NCBI GenBank assembly: GCA_025765615.1
Contig: JAIVFJ010000015.1
Location: forward strand, 248,001 to 312,000
Length of the DNA: 64,000 nt
Source: Zopfochytrium polystomum
Taxonomy: Eukaryota > Chytridiomycota > Chytridiomycetes > Chytridiales > Chytridiaceae
Direction of reading: 5' to 3'
Positions 44,223 to 54,885 of this stretch are shown here, piece by piece. The notes beneath the pieces are model-generated. The model was given only the letters and a program-made list of their open reading frames with translations. It was not told where the DNA came from and did not search any database. The first letter of the stretch is position 1. Each line of letters begins with the position of its first letter. A program made the position numbers and the translations under genes.

Positions 44223-44824
44223 TCCTTTTGACTTGACGGCTCACTGCGGTCAACTCCACGGAAGCTGAGTCGATTTGAGCTAAATCTTAGTGGGGCTTAC
44301 CAACGAGCTAGTTTTGGCGGTACCACGAGTAAAGTGACCGAGACTTCCAACTCCACTCGCCACTTATCGACTGCAGAAGCTCCTCCCATTCTTTCGGACA
44401 GGTACAAGCAAATGAGCGCATTGGAGATTCTCTTCAACGGCTGTGGCTCATTGGGTTCTGTGCCGCGGTCGGGTCGCAGCTGGTATTACCTCACAATATC
44501 TGGAGGTAGCTTTTTCCATAATTAACTCATCTGGTTGGTAAGGAAACCACGCCCAAAGGCTGTGCGCAAATCTATATAAATTTTTTGGCTTTGAAATCTT
44601 AAACAAAGTAGTAAAGTCCCAAAATAAACAGCGGAGAAGGTACTCAATGCTTTTTTGCGTGCGGCCATAATCTGTGAACCCCAAAAATGGAGACGTGGAA
44701 CAGAATTGAAAACAAAGGCTCGATCAATGATAGTCCAAGCAATCGCATTGGAAAACTTGTTTGCGAGTGAGACACGTAACCTTCCCTGGCTAATCACGAC
44801 TATCCGCCACGGACTGCATGGCGG

Positions 44825-46332
44825 TTAGATTCTTCGTTTTGAATGCCCTCCAGAAATGGATTGCGCGAAAACGTACCGATTCAAAACATCAAGCTCCAGT
44901 GCGAACGACAACTCTTGAGAAAAACTTGCCAAGGAGCCCTCTGTGGTGTTATAGTACGCACTGAAGCGTGTTAGTGCAGCGGTCGGAGGAAACATTCAAT
45001 TGCTTACAGCTGTTGTTCAAGAGGAGGAAAGCTCTCGACGGAGAAGTGGCCCAGCATTGACTTGCTTGGTTCCCCGACTAGCTTCGACAGAGTGGAATCA
45101 GTGGAAAATTCAAAACCAATGCTCGCCGAGATTCGCCGACTCACCAGTGTCAAACACAAACACGTGAATCAACTGGGTCGAGATCCATCGTCGTCAACCG
45201 GGAGCTCAGCATTGCTGCTACATCGACGCCGGCGGACGCGAACCCGTCCATATCATCGGTCCTGCTACTCGCGAAACGGACTCCATCTGGCGTCGAGTTC
45301 TTGAAGATTGGCCCTGATATCAGCACACCTGTTGGGGTTGTCGACGTCACGAGCGTCAAACGACCCGTCACTGTGGGCTCCCCCACTTCTCGAAGGTATT
45401 GAATAAGCGGCAGCCGTGTTTCAGGATCGGAGTTGGCGATAAAGCCCAAACTGTTCTTGACGGGACTGGTTTCGTCGCCCAGTAGGTGGAAGGTAAAGAA
45501 AAAGTCGCTGCGGTTGTTGTTTATTATGGGAGTGGTACCGTTTTTGTCGCTGTGCAACATAAAGTGCGCGATAGACGCGTTTGCCAGCGTGGGTATGTTT
45601 GTGGTTAGTATTGTGTTTGTGTTTGATTGAAAAATAGGCTGCTGGCCACCTACAAAAAGCTGAACGAGTTGTTCGACCCAAAGTTTCCGCCATGCTCAAG
45701 AAACATTTGCTGCCTCCAATAATCGACAGTCGCGTTTGTCGCGTGTTGGTACAGCCCCACGCTGAACCCGCTTGAGATCGTCGAAAAATAACCCGTTGAA
45801 TCCGTGAACATTCTGAACTGCTTTGCGCTGAGCGGTCCTGGCGCCGCGATCGAAAACTGAGCAAGCAAAAGCGGCGCGATGGACGCAAACTGAAAATCCT
45901 TTGAGACTTTGGATAGAACCGGATCGAATCACGATTAGCGCCTGTCTGGTCAAAAACATCACGTAGAAAGTGCTTCTTACGCGTGAGAAACAGGGAGACG
46001 GCCGTTGACTGGAAGGTTTGCTCGGCTCGTTGCCGCTCGTTTTGCTTGGCAAGGTTGTATTTGAAGACTACCAGAGGTATCGAAATACAGAGGGACAGGA
46101 TCACTCCAATGGTCGGGTAGTGTCGGAGAAACCACTGAATTCGCGAGCTTTTTCTAACGCGTGTCTCTCCGTCGTTCTGCTCTCCATTTCGCCGGTCCAG
46201 TGCCGGAATAGCCCCGGTATGTGACGGGAAGAATGCCTGTCCGTTCTCTGTCGCCAGTTCGTTGGGGTTCAGAGAGGACGTCGCTTTGACTCGATCAAGA
46301 TCCGCTCCCAGTCTTGGTTCTGCTGCCTTCAT
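44825..46332 (-). CDS. CHASE-domain membrane protein without an output domain, 388 residues
   Basis: Six exons (45981-46332, 45654-45906, 45222-45549, 45145-45172, 45008-45077, 44825-44960) sum to 1167 nt and close in frame at TAA. An N-terminal cytosolic stretch of about 85 residues leads into one clear membrane helix (TIGVILSLCISIPLVVF). An extracytoplasmic sensor region follows, resembling CHASE: FQFASIAPLLLAQFSIAA, LSAKQFRMFTDSTGYFS, then NSLGFIANSDPETRLPL, YLREVGEPTVTGRLTLV and GVLISGPIFKN, then LIHVFVFDT. The protein then ends (LDVLNRYVFAQSISGGH...). There is no second membrane helix and no kinase or cyclase domain. CHASE normally senses small ligands for histidine kinases or cyclases. 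Here it may be a truncated receptor or a decoy. An in-frame ATG at 46452 would add 40 residues. Confidence 0.6.
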
Positions 46333-46600
46333 TGTTATTTTTTTTTTGAAAGGCGTCAGTTTGTGAAAATATTTTGAGGGATAACTTTGTCGAAAACCAA
46401 CTGCAAATTCATACCAATCAGATCCCTGCATCACAAACTTTGAATTTTTCATACGAGACTGTGTGTATGTGTGTAAGGCGATGATCGGTGGTAAAGTCCC
46501 ATATATCCTTCAAGGCGGGTCCAAGACGGTGGTGATGTTGAGGCTGTGGCCCAAAACCCAACGGCTACGGAGGTTGTTGCATTGGGGAGCGCGAGGGGCG

Positions 46601-46642
46601 GGCGGAGGGGCCGGCGGGCGGGCGGGCGGGCGGGCGAGCGGG
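46601..46642 (+). repeat. (GGGC)n block, G-quadruplex-type sequence
   Basis: At least five GGG runs separated by single C residues lie in about 30 bp, flanked by GGGG. Single-nucleotide loops make this a strong quadruplex-type pattern on the plus strand. Confidence 0.75.
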
Positions 46643-47414
46643 CTGCGGCGTCGCTGCCGTCGCTGATGAAGCTGCTGACAGATCTAAAGTGGGATGGAGG
46701 CTGTAGGTGGGTGTGGATCGGTGGTTGATGTCGTCCGCGCAGAATCACGAAAAAGGAAGTCTGAGTCGTGGTCACCACACAGAATAGGAGGGCGCAAAGC
46801 GAAAATTTCGCCTGCCGCAGCCTGCCGTTGCGGATGAAAAATGGGATGGTTCGTCTCAAGGTACAGTATGTACTACAGTGTACAGCATCAGGCTCGCGAC
46901 ACGACGCAGGCAAAAGCACGCTGTGTGAACGGCCGAAACCAGACCCAAGCGTTTGTCTAGTCCTTTCTGGAGCGGCGAAGACCAACAAGAAAGTTACAGC
47001 GGAAGCAGAAGAACAGGAGCGGGAAACGGAAGTGGGGCGATTGGCTGCCTTAAGGAGATGCCGAGCAGGGTAGGGGAAAAAGAGAAATCAAAAAAGTTTC
47101 CCTCATCATGATTTGAAAGGGAGAAAGAAAGCTTCCCATCGATCCGCGAGAGGAGTGTAGAGTGTTGTGCCGGCACGTGTTGTGCCGGCACGTGTTTTGG
47201 TGGATTCTTGGCTCTGCCAGCGTGCGCGAGCGCCAGCCATGGGATCCCCGCCGCAGCTGCATGAACGAAGTCTTTCAATCAAAACCGCCTGACGGAAATA
47301 CCCTTTCCGAGTAACGGGCGAATTTACCAGTGCGGCGAAACCGCGACGAAGGATGTTGCTCTCTTCCAATGCTTTATCACATGCCAGCTTCGATATTCTT
47401 TCGTCCCTCGGATA

Positions 47415-47468
47415 CAGAAGAGAAGTGAAAAGAAGAACAAAACCACTCTCGCGGCGAAACAAGTAAGG
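47415..47468 (+). repeat. copy 2 of the ~55-bp dispersed repeat
   Basis: It matches 44166-44222 over its length, including GAAGTGAAAAGAAG and GCGGCGAAAC/TAAGTAAGG. Flanking sequences do not match, so only this short unit is shared. The two copies are in the same orientation and bracket the CHASE gene. Confidence 0.6.
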
Positions 47469-48123
47469 CTGCATCAAACCACCACACATTCCCCATCCAC
47501 CATCCCACTGGCCCTATCCTTGCTCCTCTGCCTTCCATGTCTTGAATCGAAGTCTCTTGGTTTCTCACAAACGTTCGTTTTGCAGCTCGTAATCCTGATT
47601 ATTTTTTTTTTCAAGGGGGTTTTCTGTCATCAAAACCACATGCACTTAGCTGAAGACAGCATTTTGACTAAACACTGAGCCGATTTCGCTGTGAGCTTAA
47701 GGCTCGCGGTGCGACGTGCATTCGAGATTGGATTGGAATCAGAAGATAAGAGATGGGCGTTAGAAGTGAACGGCGGCGGGGAAATGATTATCTCGTTCAC
47801 GGTACGCACCCTTTGCCCTTTGCAGCTTTACGTGGCTTTCACCAAACAGACATAGCATTTCAAAGCAAATCCTCAGCTCTCCATCAGCCTGCTCTGCTCA
47901 TTTCCGACGAGTGGCTTGCGAGCGAGTCCTGGGGACAACTGATGCATCAGCAAGCACCTTTGAGCACGTGCGGTGGGCGACAGGCTCTGTTGTCAAGACC
48001 TGCATGGAGCACGGGACGAAGAGGTCAGCAGCGGACGAGGGAAAAAGTAAACGCAGCACTAACTGGCCGAGAAGTTCGTGCACGCGAGCGAGAGCTGGAC
48101 TGAGGGCGGGGCGACTCTGGCGA

Positions 48124-49201
48124 TCAGCTCGACGGTCCGGACAGAGCGGGAGCAGAAGCGTTTGTGGCATCTTCGGCAGACGTTCGAGTTTCAGGCGCGA
48201 CGCGTGCAGGGACTGGAGAAGCAGCGCGGACCGGTGAAGAAGCGGGAGTGGCGGCGTTGGCGGCGGCAGCAGGCTCCACTGAAGCGGAAGTATCGGTGGG
48301 GGTGGCGGCGGCGGCAGCAGCGTCCGCATCAGCTTCAGCATGGAATGCTTGAGCCTGCATGTCCACACGAGGCAACGAACCCTCGCGAAGCTCGAACTCA
48401 GACACGTGTACCGCTTTATTTGTTGAGTCCGATAATAGATCCGGAATTAGTTGAACAAGAATCGGTTCAACAACTTCGTCTGGTCCATGGTCTTCAATGT
48501 CTCGAGTCTGGGGCTCCTCTGCTCCGTGGTCTTCAACTTCATTGGCTCGAGTCTTGGGAACTGTGGTCTCCTGTGCACGATTCTCATAAAACACAGTCGG
48601 AGGAAGAAGCTCGCGAACATCTAGCCCAGGGCTGGACGAGGCTGGATGCCCGCCTGGATGCCCGGCTTGGTGGTGCAGAGTCGGAGAGCCCAGCTCCAGC
48701 CAGATTGCGCTGCGCATTGAACCGCAAAAGACTGAGCTCGGCCTGCCACAATAGTCTAGGGCTTGCAGGTCGTTTTCGTTCTCGAAATTGGCCGTGAAGT
48801 CGTTAAAAAAATCTGCAGTTTCTTCCCGTTCCTTCTCGATAACTGGACGCATCTGCTCGGTGCGTGGGTCGTTCCGCAGCTTGAATTTGAAAGTTCAAAC
48901 AAAGTCAATGTTGGTATCCGTGTACCAAAAAACGCTTCGCCTCTTTCAAGATCATTCAGATAAGCTAAGAAGGTCTTTTCGTTGCGAGCAATGGTCTCCC
49001 TCACCATTGAGGTGAGCTTTGCACGCGGGTACTCGGGAAAGTTTGCAGAAACTTGTCCTGCAGACGCCATGGCGCGCTCCTTAACTGCAACGACAATCGA
49101 GCTAACAGCCGTCTCAGCTTCTGCAAAGGTGACATGACCAGCCTCGAAAGCCTAGACAGCCTGACGGACATCGACTGTTCCAGCGTCAAGTGTTTCTGCA
49201 A
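48124..49201 (-). pseudogene. decayed protein-coding region of unknown family
   Basis: Reading from about 49201 downward, the translation is protein-like: FAETLDAGTVDVRQAV, an in-frame TAG, then AFEAGHVTFAEAETAVSSIV and KLTSMVRETIARNEKTF. A one-base shift near 48885 moves to LRNDPRTEQMRPVIEKERE, then TADFFNDFTANFENENDL. After that comes an acidic, Ala/Thr-rich tail with a repeated EDHG unit (VEDHGAEEP, IEDHGPDE), ending at 48124. One stop and one shift interrupt an otherwise good helical frame. It could be a gene with missed introns, an assembly error or a recent pseudogene. The family is not recognised. Confidence 0.4.
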
Positions 49202-50670
49202 ACGCTTAGGCGGTCTGGGATTAAAAATCAGATAGACGCGAGGGAGGGAGCTCGGAGAATTTGGAACAAACCACCAACGGCGAAAAGAATCATGCCTGCT
49301 CTGTCTCCGTGTTTTCTTTCATTTTTCCTCCGACCACCTGCCTCGCGAAGATCAGGATGCGTCAGGAAAAATTTTTCTCCTCAAATTTCCTTTCGGCCTA
49401 ATGAGAATTTTAGAACAACCAATATGGAGTAAACGGGCTCAAATTTTGTGCCCCGCGTTCCAGGAACACGTGCGACTGGCCGATGCATCGAGTCAGTGCT
49501 GTCGACCTTTACCTGCAAAGAGCCGTACTCACCGAATTGGTGTCGGCTCCAGCACGTCGGCCAGCTGCGAACCTTTTTTCGTGTTCTAGTCGCAGCTTTG
49601 AAGTAAGGCATGCGGCAGTCCGGCAACGGAGCGTCGAGCTTCTTTTACTGGCGGTGTTCCTGTTCAGGCAGCCTTCGCGAGTCAATTACAGTCCTGGAAA
49701 GCATTATCAGAAAGCCCATAAGCTAGTGGGTGTGGGTTCTACTAGGAAGGCAATTGAGAAAAGACCTGGTGGCCTAATCGTGTCTTGGATGTTTTTCTGT
49801 TTGTCGCTGTGTCCGTCCATATGTGAAGTGTAGATAGTTCGCAATGGTTATGCTAAATCGGCCAAAAGTGCGGTGGGCTTTTCGCCAATGATAGCTCCCT
49901 CGTTCACTTGCGCGCATGGCCAGCATACCGTCATCAAGACGACCGTCTAATTTCGCAAGCGGTCGACGGGCGAAGGAATCTTAAAATTCAACGATATGTG
50001 AGATGTCCTCGCAGATTCATAGGTGCTGCGCGGGATTTCCACAACATCCGAACAAGCCGCCGAGGAGGAGGTTTTCACAGGCGTGTTCGCTGAGTCTATG
50101 CCAGACGTCCGAATAAGTTCTAACGTGCATATTACAAGTAACAAGGTCTATTAGAAAACAGAAGACGCTACGAAGAAGGTGCAAGCTGAAAAAGAAACGA
50201 AACTAGAAGAAAAATGAAACGGAAAGAAGGGCGTGGACAGAAATACAGCTTTTTGTCGCTGGTCGGCGAAAAAAGAATAAAAAACAAGCTGCACGGCCAG
50301 GAAAAGTGGTGGTGGCGGTTGGGCGGGAGAGGAAAGGGACCAAGAATGATGGGTGAAATAGAGAGCATACGATAGAATGAGTCGCATGGATCGCTGCTGT
50401 AGCGAGGGGAATGTGAGACAGCACGTCAGGCTCCCCAAGGAACCGGCACGGCCACCAGAGCATTTGTTCGCGTGGGTGGTTGTTTGGATGGGTTGTTTGG
50501 ACGAAGAATGAGCCTCACAGTTTATGAGGAAGGTAGGGAGAGGAGGGGTGCGGCAGGCAAGCGGAGATGCATGCCTGCAAGCCTTACTTGCAAGGGAGAA
50601 CCGGGAAAGGTAAGGGTTGGAGGCAGGGAAATGCAAAAAGAGCGAAGAAATGGGAAAAAATCATGTAGAA
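49202..50670. other. interval without a supported gene
   Basis: A Ser/Thr-rich minus frame at 49947-50144 (SANTPVKTSSSAACSDVVEI) is protein-like but isolated. 50150-50670 is strongly pyrimidine-rich on the minus strand and is probably the 3' UTR of the ARF gene. The long minus frame across it reflects base composition. Confidence 0.4.
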
Positions 50671-51804
50671 TCATCGACGCCCCGACGACGATTGAACAAG
50701 GACCTCGACCTGCTTCGATAGCCACTGGAGTGCCTCAAGGAGCCCCTGTTTGGTGGTTTTCAAGTTCAAAACGCAGTAAATCAGGCACGGGTAGAATGAC
50801 GACAATGCAAAAGCGGAAAGAAGAACAAAGTTAAGTATTGGGAGGGGATCGATCCGACGAATCCAACAATCATCTTACCGATCCCTCCGTGGCACTGGTC
50901 CCAAAGATCGCCCACTTTGTTGGCAGAGTATTGAGGTTCAAGTACTTTGCGAGGAGGTCAGTGGATAGCGCTGTGACGAAGACGAAAAGAAAAATATGGA
51001 GCGTCAAGACAACGTCAGCAACGATCGCATGATGCGGCAGTGATCGAACCTTGCGGCAGGTCCTGCTTGTTGGCAAACACACAGACGGGGACGTCGGCCA
51101 TGCCCGTGTTCTCCATGATCTTGAAGAGCTCGTTTCTCGCCTCCTCCACACGCTGGCGATCGGTGGCGTCGACGACAAAGATCAGGCCCTGGCAGCCGTT
51201 GAAGTAGTGCCGCTGAGGTAGTGGCAAGGAACTAGGCGTCAGCGATACGAATGCGATCGCTCGATCGGGAGAGCTGGCGCCAATTCTGTCTGCTTACCCA
51301 GAGCGGACGAATAGAGTCCTGGCCCCCGCAGTCCCACATCTGGAAGCTGACGTTCTTGTACTTTACGTTCTCCATGTTGAAGCCGACGGTGGGGACGGTG
51401 GGTTGCGGCTGCTCCTTCTTGAGCTTGAGCTTGTATAGAATCGCTGCGGGGAGAATGCGCTCAATAGTCAGTTGTGGGCGGTCGTGGGTTCGGGGGAAAG
51501 GACTTTATAAATCGCTGCAGCCAGATCTGCGTTCGCCACGTGGTGACGTACTCTTCACATAAAGGCAGGCAATGAACAACCGCAACCGCAACAACAAGAA
51601 TACACATCACGATCCAACAAGGTACAACTTGGAACAAATACTGCAACGGCAGCACAGCACTCAACTGGTCTTGCCCGAGTTGTCGAGGCCCAGCATGAGG
51701 ATGCGGACCTCCTTGCCGCCAAAGAGCTGGCCGCTGCCGCCGCCGCCGCCGCCCGAGCTGCCCGACCTCGACCCGCCGAACGCCCTCGCAAAGATGTTGC
51801 CCAT
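50671..51804 (-). CDS. ARF-family small GTPase with a Gly/Ser-rich N-terminal insert
   Basis: Five exons (51666-51804, 51298-51443, 51050-51212, 50879-50970, 50671-50745) total 615 nt and give 204 residues, about 20 more than ARF1. MGNIFARAF retains Gly2 for myristoylation. A Gly/Ser insert (about residues 10-26) precedes the G domain. G1 is GLDNSGKTT (ARF1 has GLDAAGKTT). Switch I has [21 protein letters not shown]3 is [18 protein letters not shown]4 is FANKQDLP. G5 is [10 protein letters not shown]. The C-terminal helix is [16 protein letters not shown]. ARFs recruit coats and lipid-modifying enzymes to Golgi and endosomal membranes. Substitutions in G1, G3 and G5 suggest a divergent ARF/ARL rather than canonical ARF1. 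The 5' leader on the coding strand contains 25 consecutive A, 12 nt before the ATG. Confidence 0.9.
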
Positions 51805-51815
51805 AGTTGTTGTTC

Positions 51816-51840
51816 TTTTTTTTTTTTTTTTTTTTTTTTT
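51816..51840 (-). promoter_or_regulatory. 25-nt poly(A) leader immediately upstream of the ARF start codon
   Basis: An uninterrupted run of 25 T on the plus strand reads as poly(A) in the ARF sense strand, about a dozen nucleotides before the ATG at 51804. It would be part of the 5' UTR or core promoter. Confidence 0.65.
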
Positions 51841-52144
51841 GGCGGATTTCTCTATTTTTTTTTCCTACTGTTTCTTTGTTTTGTTTTTGTTGTATTTGTT
51901 TTTGAAATTTGCTGGAGTTGTGTGTGTTGCCACCCAAAAAAGTAAAATTGCTGTGCAGTAATTGCTTCTTGTTCCAGCTTTTGAACCGTTCGTCGTATTT
52001 TTTAATTTTTCTTTTGGGGCATTTGTGAAACAAAGAAAAAACAGAAACCGGAGACAAACACTTATTATGAACCTGAGACATTGGTCACACACACACACAC
52101 ACTCACACACTCACACTCACACACGCCTCCTCCCTCACTCCGTC

Positions 52145-54806
52145 TCACTGGGCGGCCGGCCTCGTGAAGAATCGCGTGTCGACGCCCTCCGAGAAATCCC
52201 ACACAATGATTCGCTGGTGGTGGTGGGCAGCAGCACAAAAAGTAGTTGTTAGATAGTTAGTTGGACAGCTCAACACCGCGTCAGGGCCACCGATCAGCTG
52301 CTTTTGCTGCCCAATTCCAATTCCAACCCCACCCCCCAGTCGTCGCTCTCACCTGGTCCTGGCTGCAGCTGACGATCCTCGCCTCGTTGAACTGCAGCTT
52401 GAACACCCTGTTCAGGTGGCCGCCCATCATCCGCCCGACCTCCGCCATTTCCGCCAGGTTGGGGCTGGCCTTGAGGTCGAGGAGCAGCGCCCCCGTGCGC
52501 ATGTCCCAGATCTTGATCGTCTTGTCGTACCCCCCAGAAACAATTTTTTCAGAGTCAAACTGAACCGTGCGGACGAGGTCGGCGTGTCCGCCCAGCGTGT
52601 TGATCAGCGCGCCAGTGTGGGCGTCCCATATCCGGATCGTCGAGTCTTTGTTTTTTTTTTTTTTTTTTTTTTTTTGGAAATGTTAACGACACTGGTCAAC
52701 CACAAAACAACACACGCCACAAAGCAAAGAAAAGGCAAAAAGCCGTCGGTGCTCACCTGAAGATCCAGAAACTACCACGTTTCCCTACAACAGAAAGAGG
52801 AAATTAAGAGGGACAAATAAGAGACCCGCAACAGCGGAGAACAAAAAAAGGAGGGACAAAAACGAGACGGCAAAAGCAAGTGTTGAAGCTCCACACTTAC
52901 ATCATACTGCACGCACGCAATACCTCTGATATGACCGGCAAGCGTTCGCACAACCTTTGCCCCAGACATTCTATCCCACTTCCACACCTTGACAAAGCGA
53001 TCCCCGCTCGCCGAGACAATCGAGTGGCCCACAAACTGCACCGCATTCACCGCCGCGCGGTGCTCGCTCAGCGTCGCGCGGAGCTCGCCAGTCCACCGGT
53101 CCCAGATGCGCATCGTCTTGTCCTTGCTGCATGTGATGATGGTCGTGTCGTCGAAGCGGAGGTTCAGCACCGAGTCCGTGTGCCCGCGGAGCCGCCGCAC
53201 AATGTACGGGCTAGGGTTGAATGCGCTCGCCGCCACGCTGTTTTCGGGACCCATCGGCGGCGCGTCGCGCAGGATCGCTTGGAGGTCCCAGATGATGACG
53301 GACGCGTCGGACGAGCCCGAGATGAGGTGGCGGTCGTCGTACTGCAGGCACAGCACCGATGCGCCGTGTCCTGACAACGTGAACCGGCACAGCCCCGTCT
53401 TTAAGCTAAAGATTTTAATTTGATCTGTGCAAGCCGAGGGTTTCAGTAACCTTGCGTAACGCCTTTCGAAACTCCAAAAACGCAAGAAGAAATAAAAGGA
53501 GCACCCACGATCTCGAGATCCACTGATTATTTTGTCTTCGTCGAACTGGAGGCAGTAGATAGCGTCCCCGTGACCCATTATTTCGCGCGCCGTGTACCGA
53601 CCGTTGCGCCAATTATCCTCCAGCTGCAAGCGATCCCGATACAAGCGACTTCCACGAAAAACGCGATTGCTCCTCTCCAGGCGAAGTCTTGCGCTTGCTT
53701 CCAGTGGTTGAAGCTCGAGACCGGGAATGCGCCGCTGTCTTTACGTTGGGGATTGCTTCAACCCCGTCTACGTCCATCTTTGAAGAATGCTTCGGGGCCG
53801 CCGACAGTAACGGTGATTGGGAGAGGAAGCTGGGCGCCCTTGCAAATTTGGATGTCGTACTGGCGATGCCTTGGATAAGTCCCGCTGCAAAGGACGCAGT
53901 GGTGTCGTAGACTGAGGAGGAGATCGCTTCACGGGCAGGTTCCAATGGCGCCGCTGAGGCCGGAGACAGGCTAAGTCCAGCAGTAACGAACGCCGACTCT
54001 TCGTCCAATTTCGCCGACTTTTTAGTATCATCCCGTTGTAGCGGCACGTCTACTGGGTAAGTTTGTGCCAACAATCTCTCATTAATGTACCATCCTTTCC
54101 TTAAGTACAGCGTCCGCCAAATAGCATTATCTTGAGCAACAGCTCTCCACTTCTTTGAAACACAAGTTATCCGGGCGATTGTAGTTAGATCGGGGGCATA
54201 TGCGACAATCTGCAGTGCCAGCTCATGAGGTAAAGCCGCTATGAAATCTCGCCGCAAGAGTGGCAACAGTCGGTTGGTGACGGAGGCCAACGTCGAGGAT
54301 GATACTGTCAAAAGGAGCTGGAACGCGTACTCTGTGGTGCGGTGGAGGAAAGATTGCATTCCAGCTTGTGAGTAAAGGCAGCTCAGTTCATCAGTGAAAA
54401 ACGCACCTCCGCGTTGCTCTTCTGACCAAACCTCGCCTGGCTTTAAGGGGGCGAGGATTGGAATCGAGTGCGACATGTTCGAATGGGTGGTGTGGGACGC
54501 AGGCGACGGACTGCTGCGACCGTGGGGACGCGGGTCGCGCCGGAGGACTCGATCGTCGTACCCTTCGTCCGTGAATAGTTCGGGGGAGCTCGATGCGACT
54601 AGGAAAGGAAGATGGGACGGGCCTGCCAGGGGTGGCGCAGGGAGAGCAAACGATCGTGGGGGGTCCGTCGAAATCTCTGCCATCGCATCGTCATCGTCTG
54701 CGGCGGGAGCCGCCGACATTAGGGGAGAAGAGGGGGGAGGGAATGGATCGATGCAGCTTTGGCGGTGAAGACGACGATGGGTCGGTATGGGAGCACTAGT
54801 GCACAC
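52145..54806 (-). CDS. F-box/WD40 protein (SCF substrate receptor)
   Basis: Exons are 53509-54806, 52901-53424, 52757-52784 (28 nt), 52353-52645 and 52145-52213. With one extra base removed from exon 1 they total 2211 nt (736 residues). After a low-complexity N-terminus comes an F-box (FIAALPHELALQIVAYAPDL, then CVSKKWRAVAQDNAIWRTLY). WD40 repeats follow: MGHGDAIYCLQFDEDKIISG, LSGHGASVLCLQYDDRHLIS, LRGHTDSVLNLRFDDTTIIT, LSEHRAAVNAVQFVGHSIVS, LAGHIRGIACVQYD, LGGHADLVRTVQFDSEKIVS and a last blade ending RIIVWDFSEG. Fbw/Met30-type proteins use the propeller to bind phosphorylated substrates for SCF ubiquitylation. The shift is at about 53645, where SWKSL must join YRDRLQLEDNW. ATG 54719 is an alternative start. 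The intron before 52645 has a poly(A) instead of a pyrimidine tract. Confidence 0.87.
52651..52675 (-). other. 25-nt poly(A) directly upstream of a 3' splice site
   Basis: On the coding (minus) strand the intron reads A25 and then CAAAG before the exon at 52645. The normal pyrimidine tract is absent at this acceptor, yet the flanking exons join in frame (SGSS/DSTIRIWD). Confidence 0.6.
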
Positions 54807-54885
54807 TCAGGTCTTCCTTGCTTGTGGGTCCGCCACGCTGAAAGGAATCGCAAGGCAAGATTTTGTTGTTTTCTGGCACCTTGGG
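54807..54885. promoter_or_regulatory. compact bidirectional promoter between the F-box/WD40 and APC6 genes
   Basis: The divergent start codons at 54806 (-) and 54886 (+) are 79 bp apart, or 166 bp if the F-box gene starts at 54719. Any promoter must be shared or overlap coding sequence. No TATA box was recognised. Confidence 0.5.

Larger units (their letters stand above)
43252..44824. other. gene-poor interval with microsatellites
   Basis: It contains a (CA)n tract at 43555-43612, a (CACT)n tract at about 44080-44105 and long purine-rich stretches. Short open frames (for example 44334-44525 plus, 44522-44797 minus) show no domain, motif or splice partner. I see no gene that I can support. 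Confidence 0.5.
46333..48120. other. gene-poor accessory interval
   Basis: It holds a G-rich (GGGC)n block at about 46601-46642, a direct repeat of the 10-mer TGTGCCGGCACG around 47166-47192 and the second copy of the ~55-bp dispersed repeat. Plus-strand frame 47753-48103 and minus-strand frame 46449-46988 are open but show no domain or codon signal that I trust. Confidence 0.45.

Noticed and set aside
44522..44797. Minus-strand 91-residue frame
   Set aside because: AT-rich, no motif, lies after the natural stop of the CHASE gene and has no credible acceptor.
45150..45240. A frameshift in the CHASE gene
   Set aside because: A 49-nt GT-AG intron (GTAGCA...CCCAG) explains the frame change and the full model closes.
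50151..50636. Minus-strand 161-residue frame after the ARF gene
   Set aside because: Ser/Phe-rich because the segment is pyrimidine-rich; fits a 3' UTR better.
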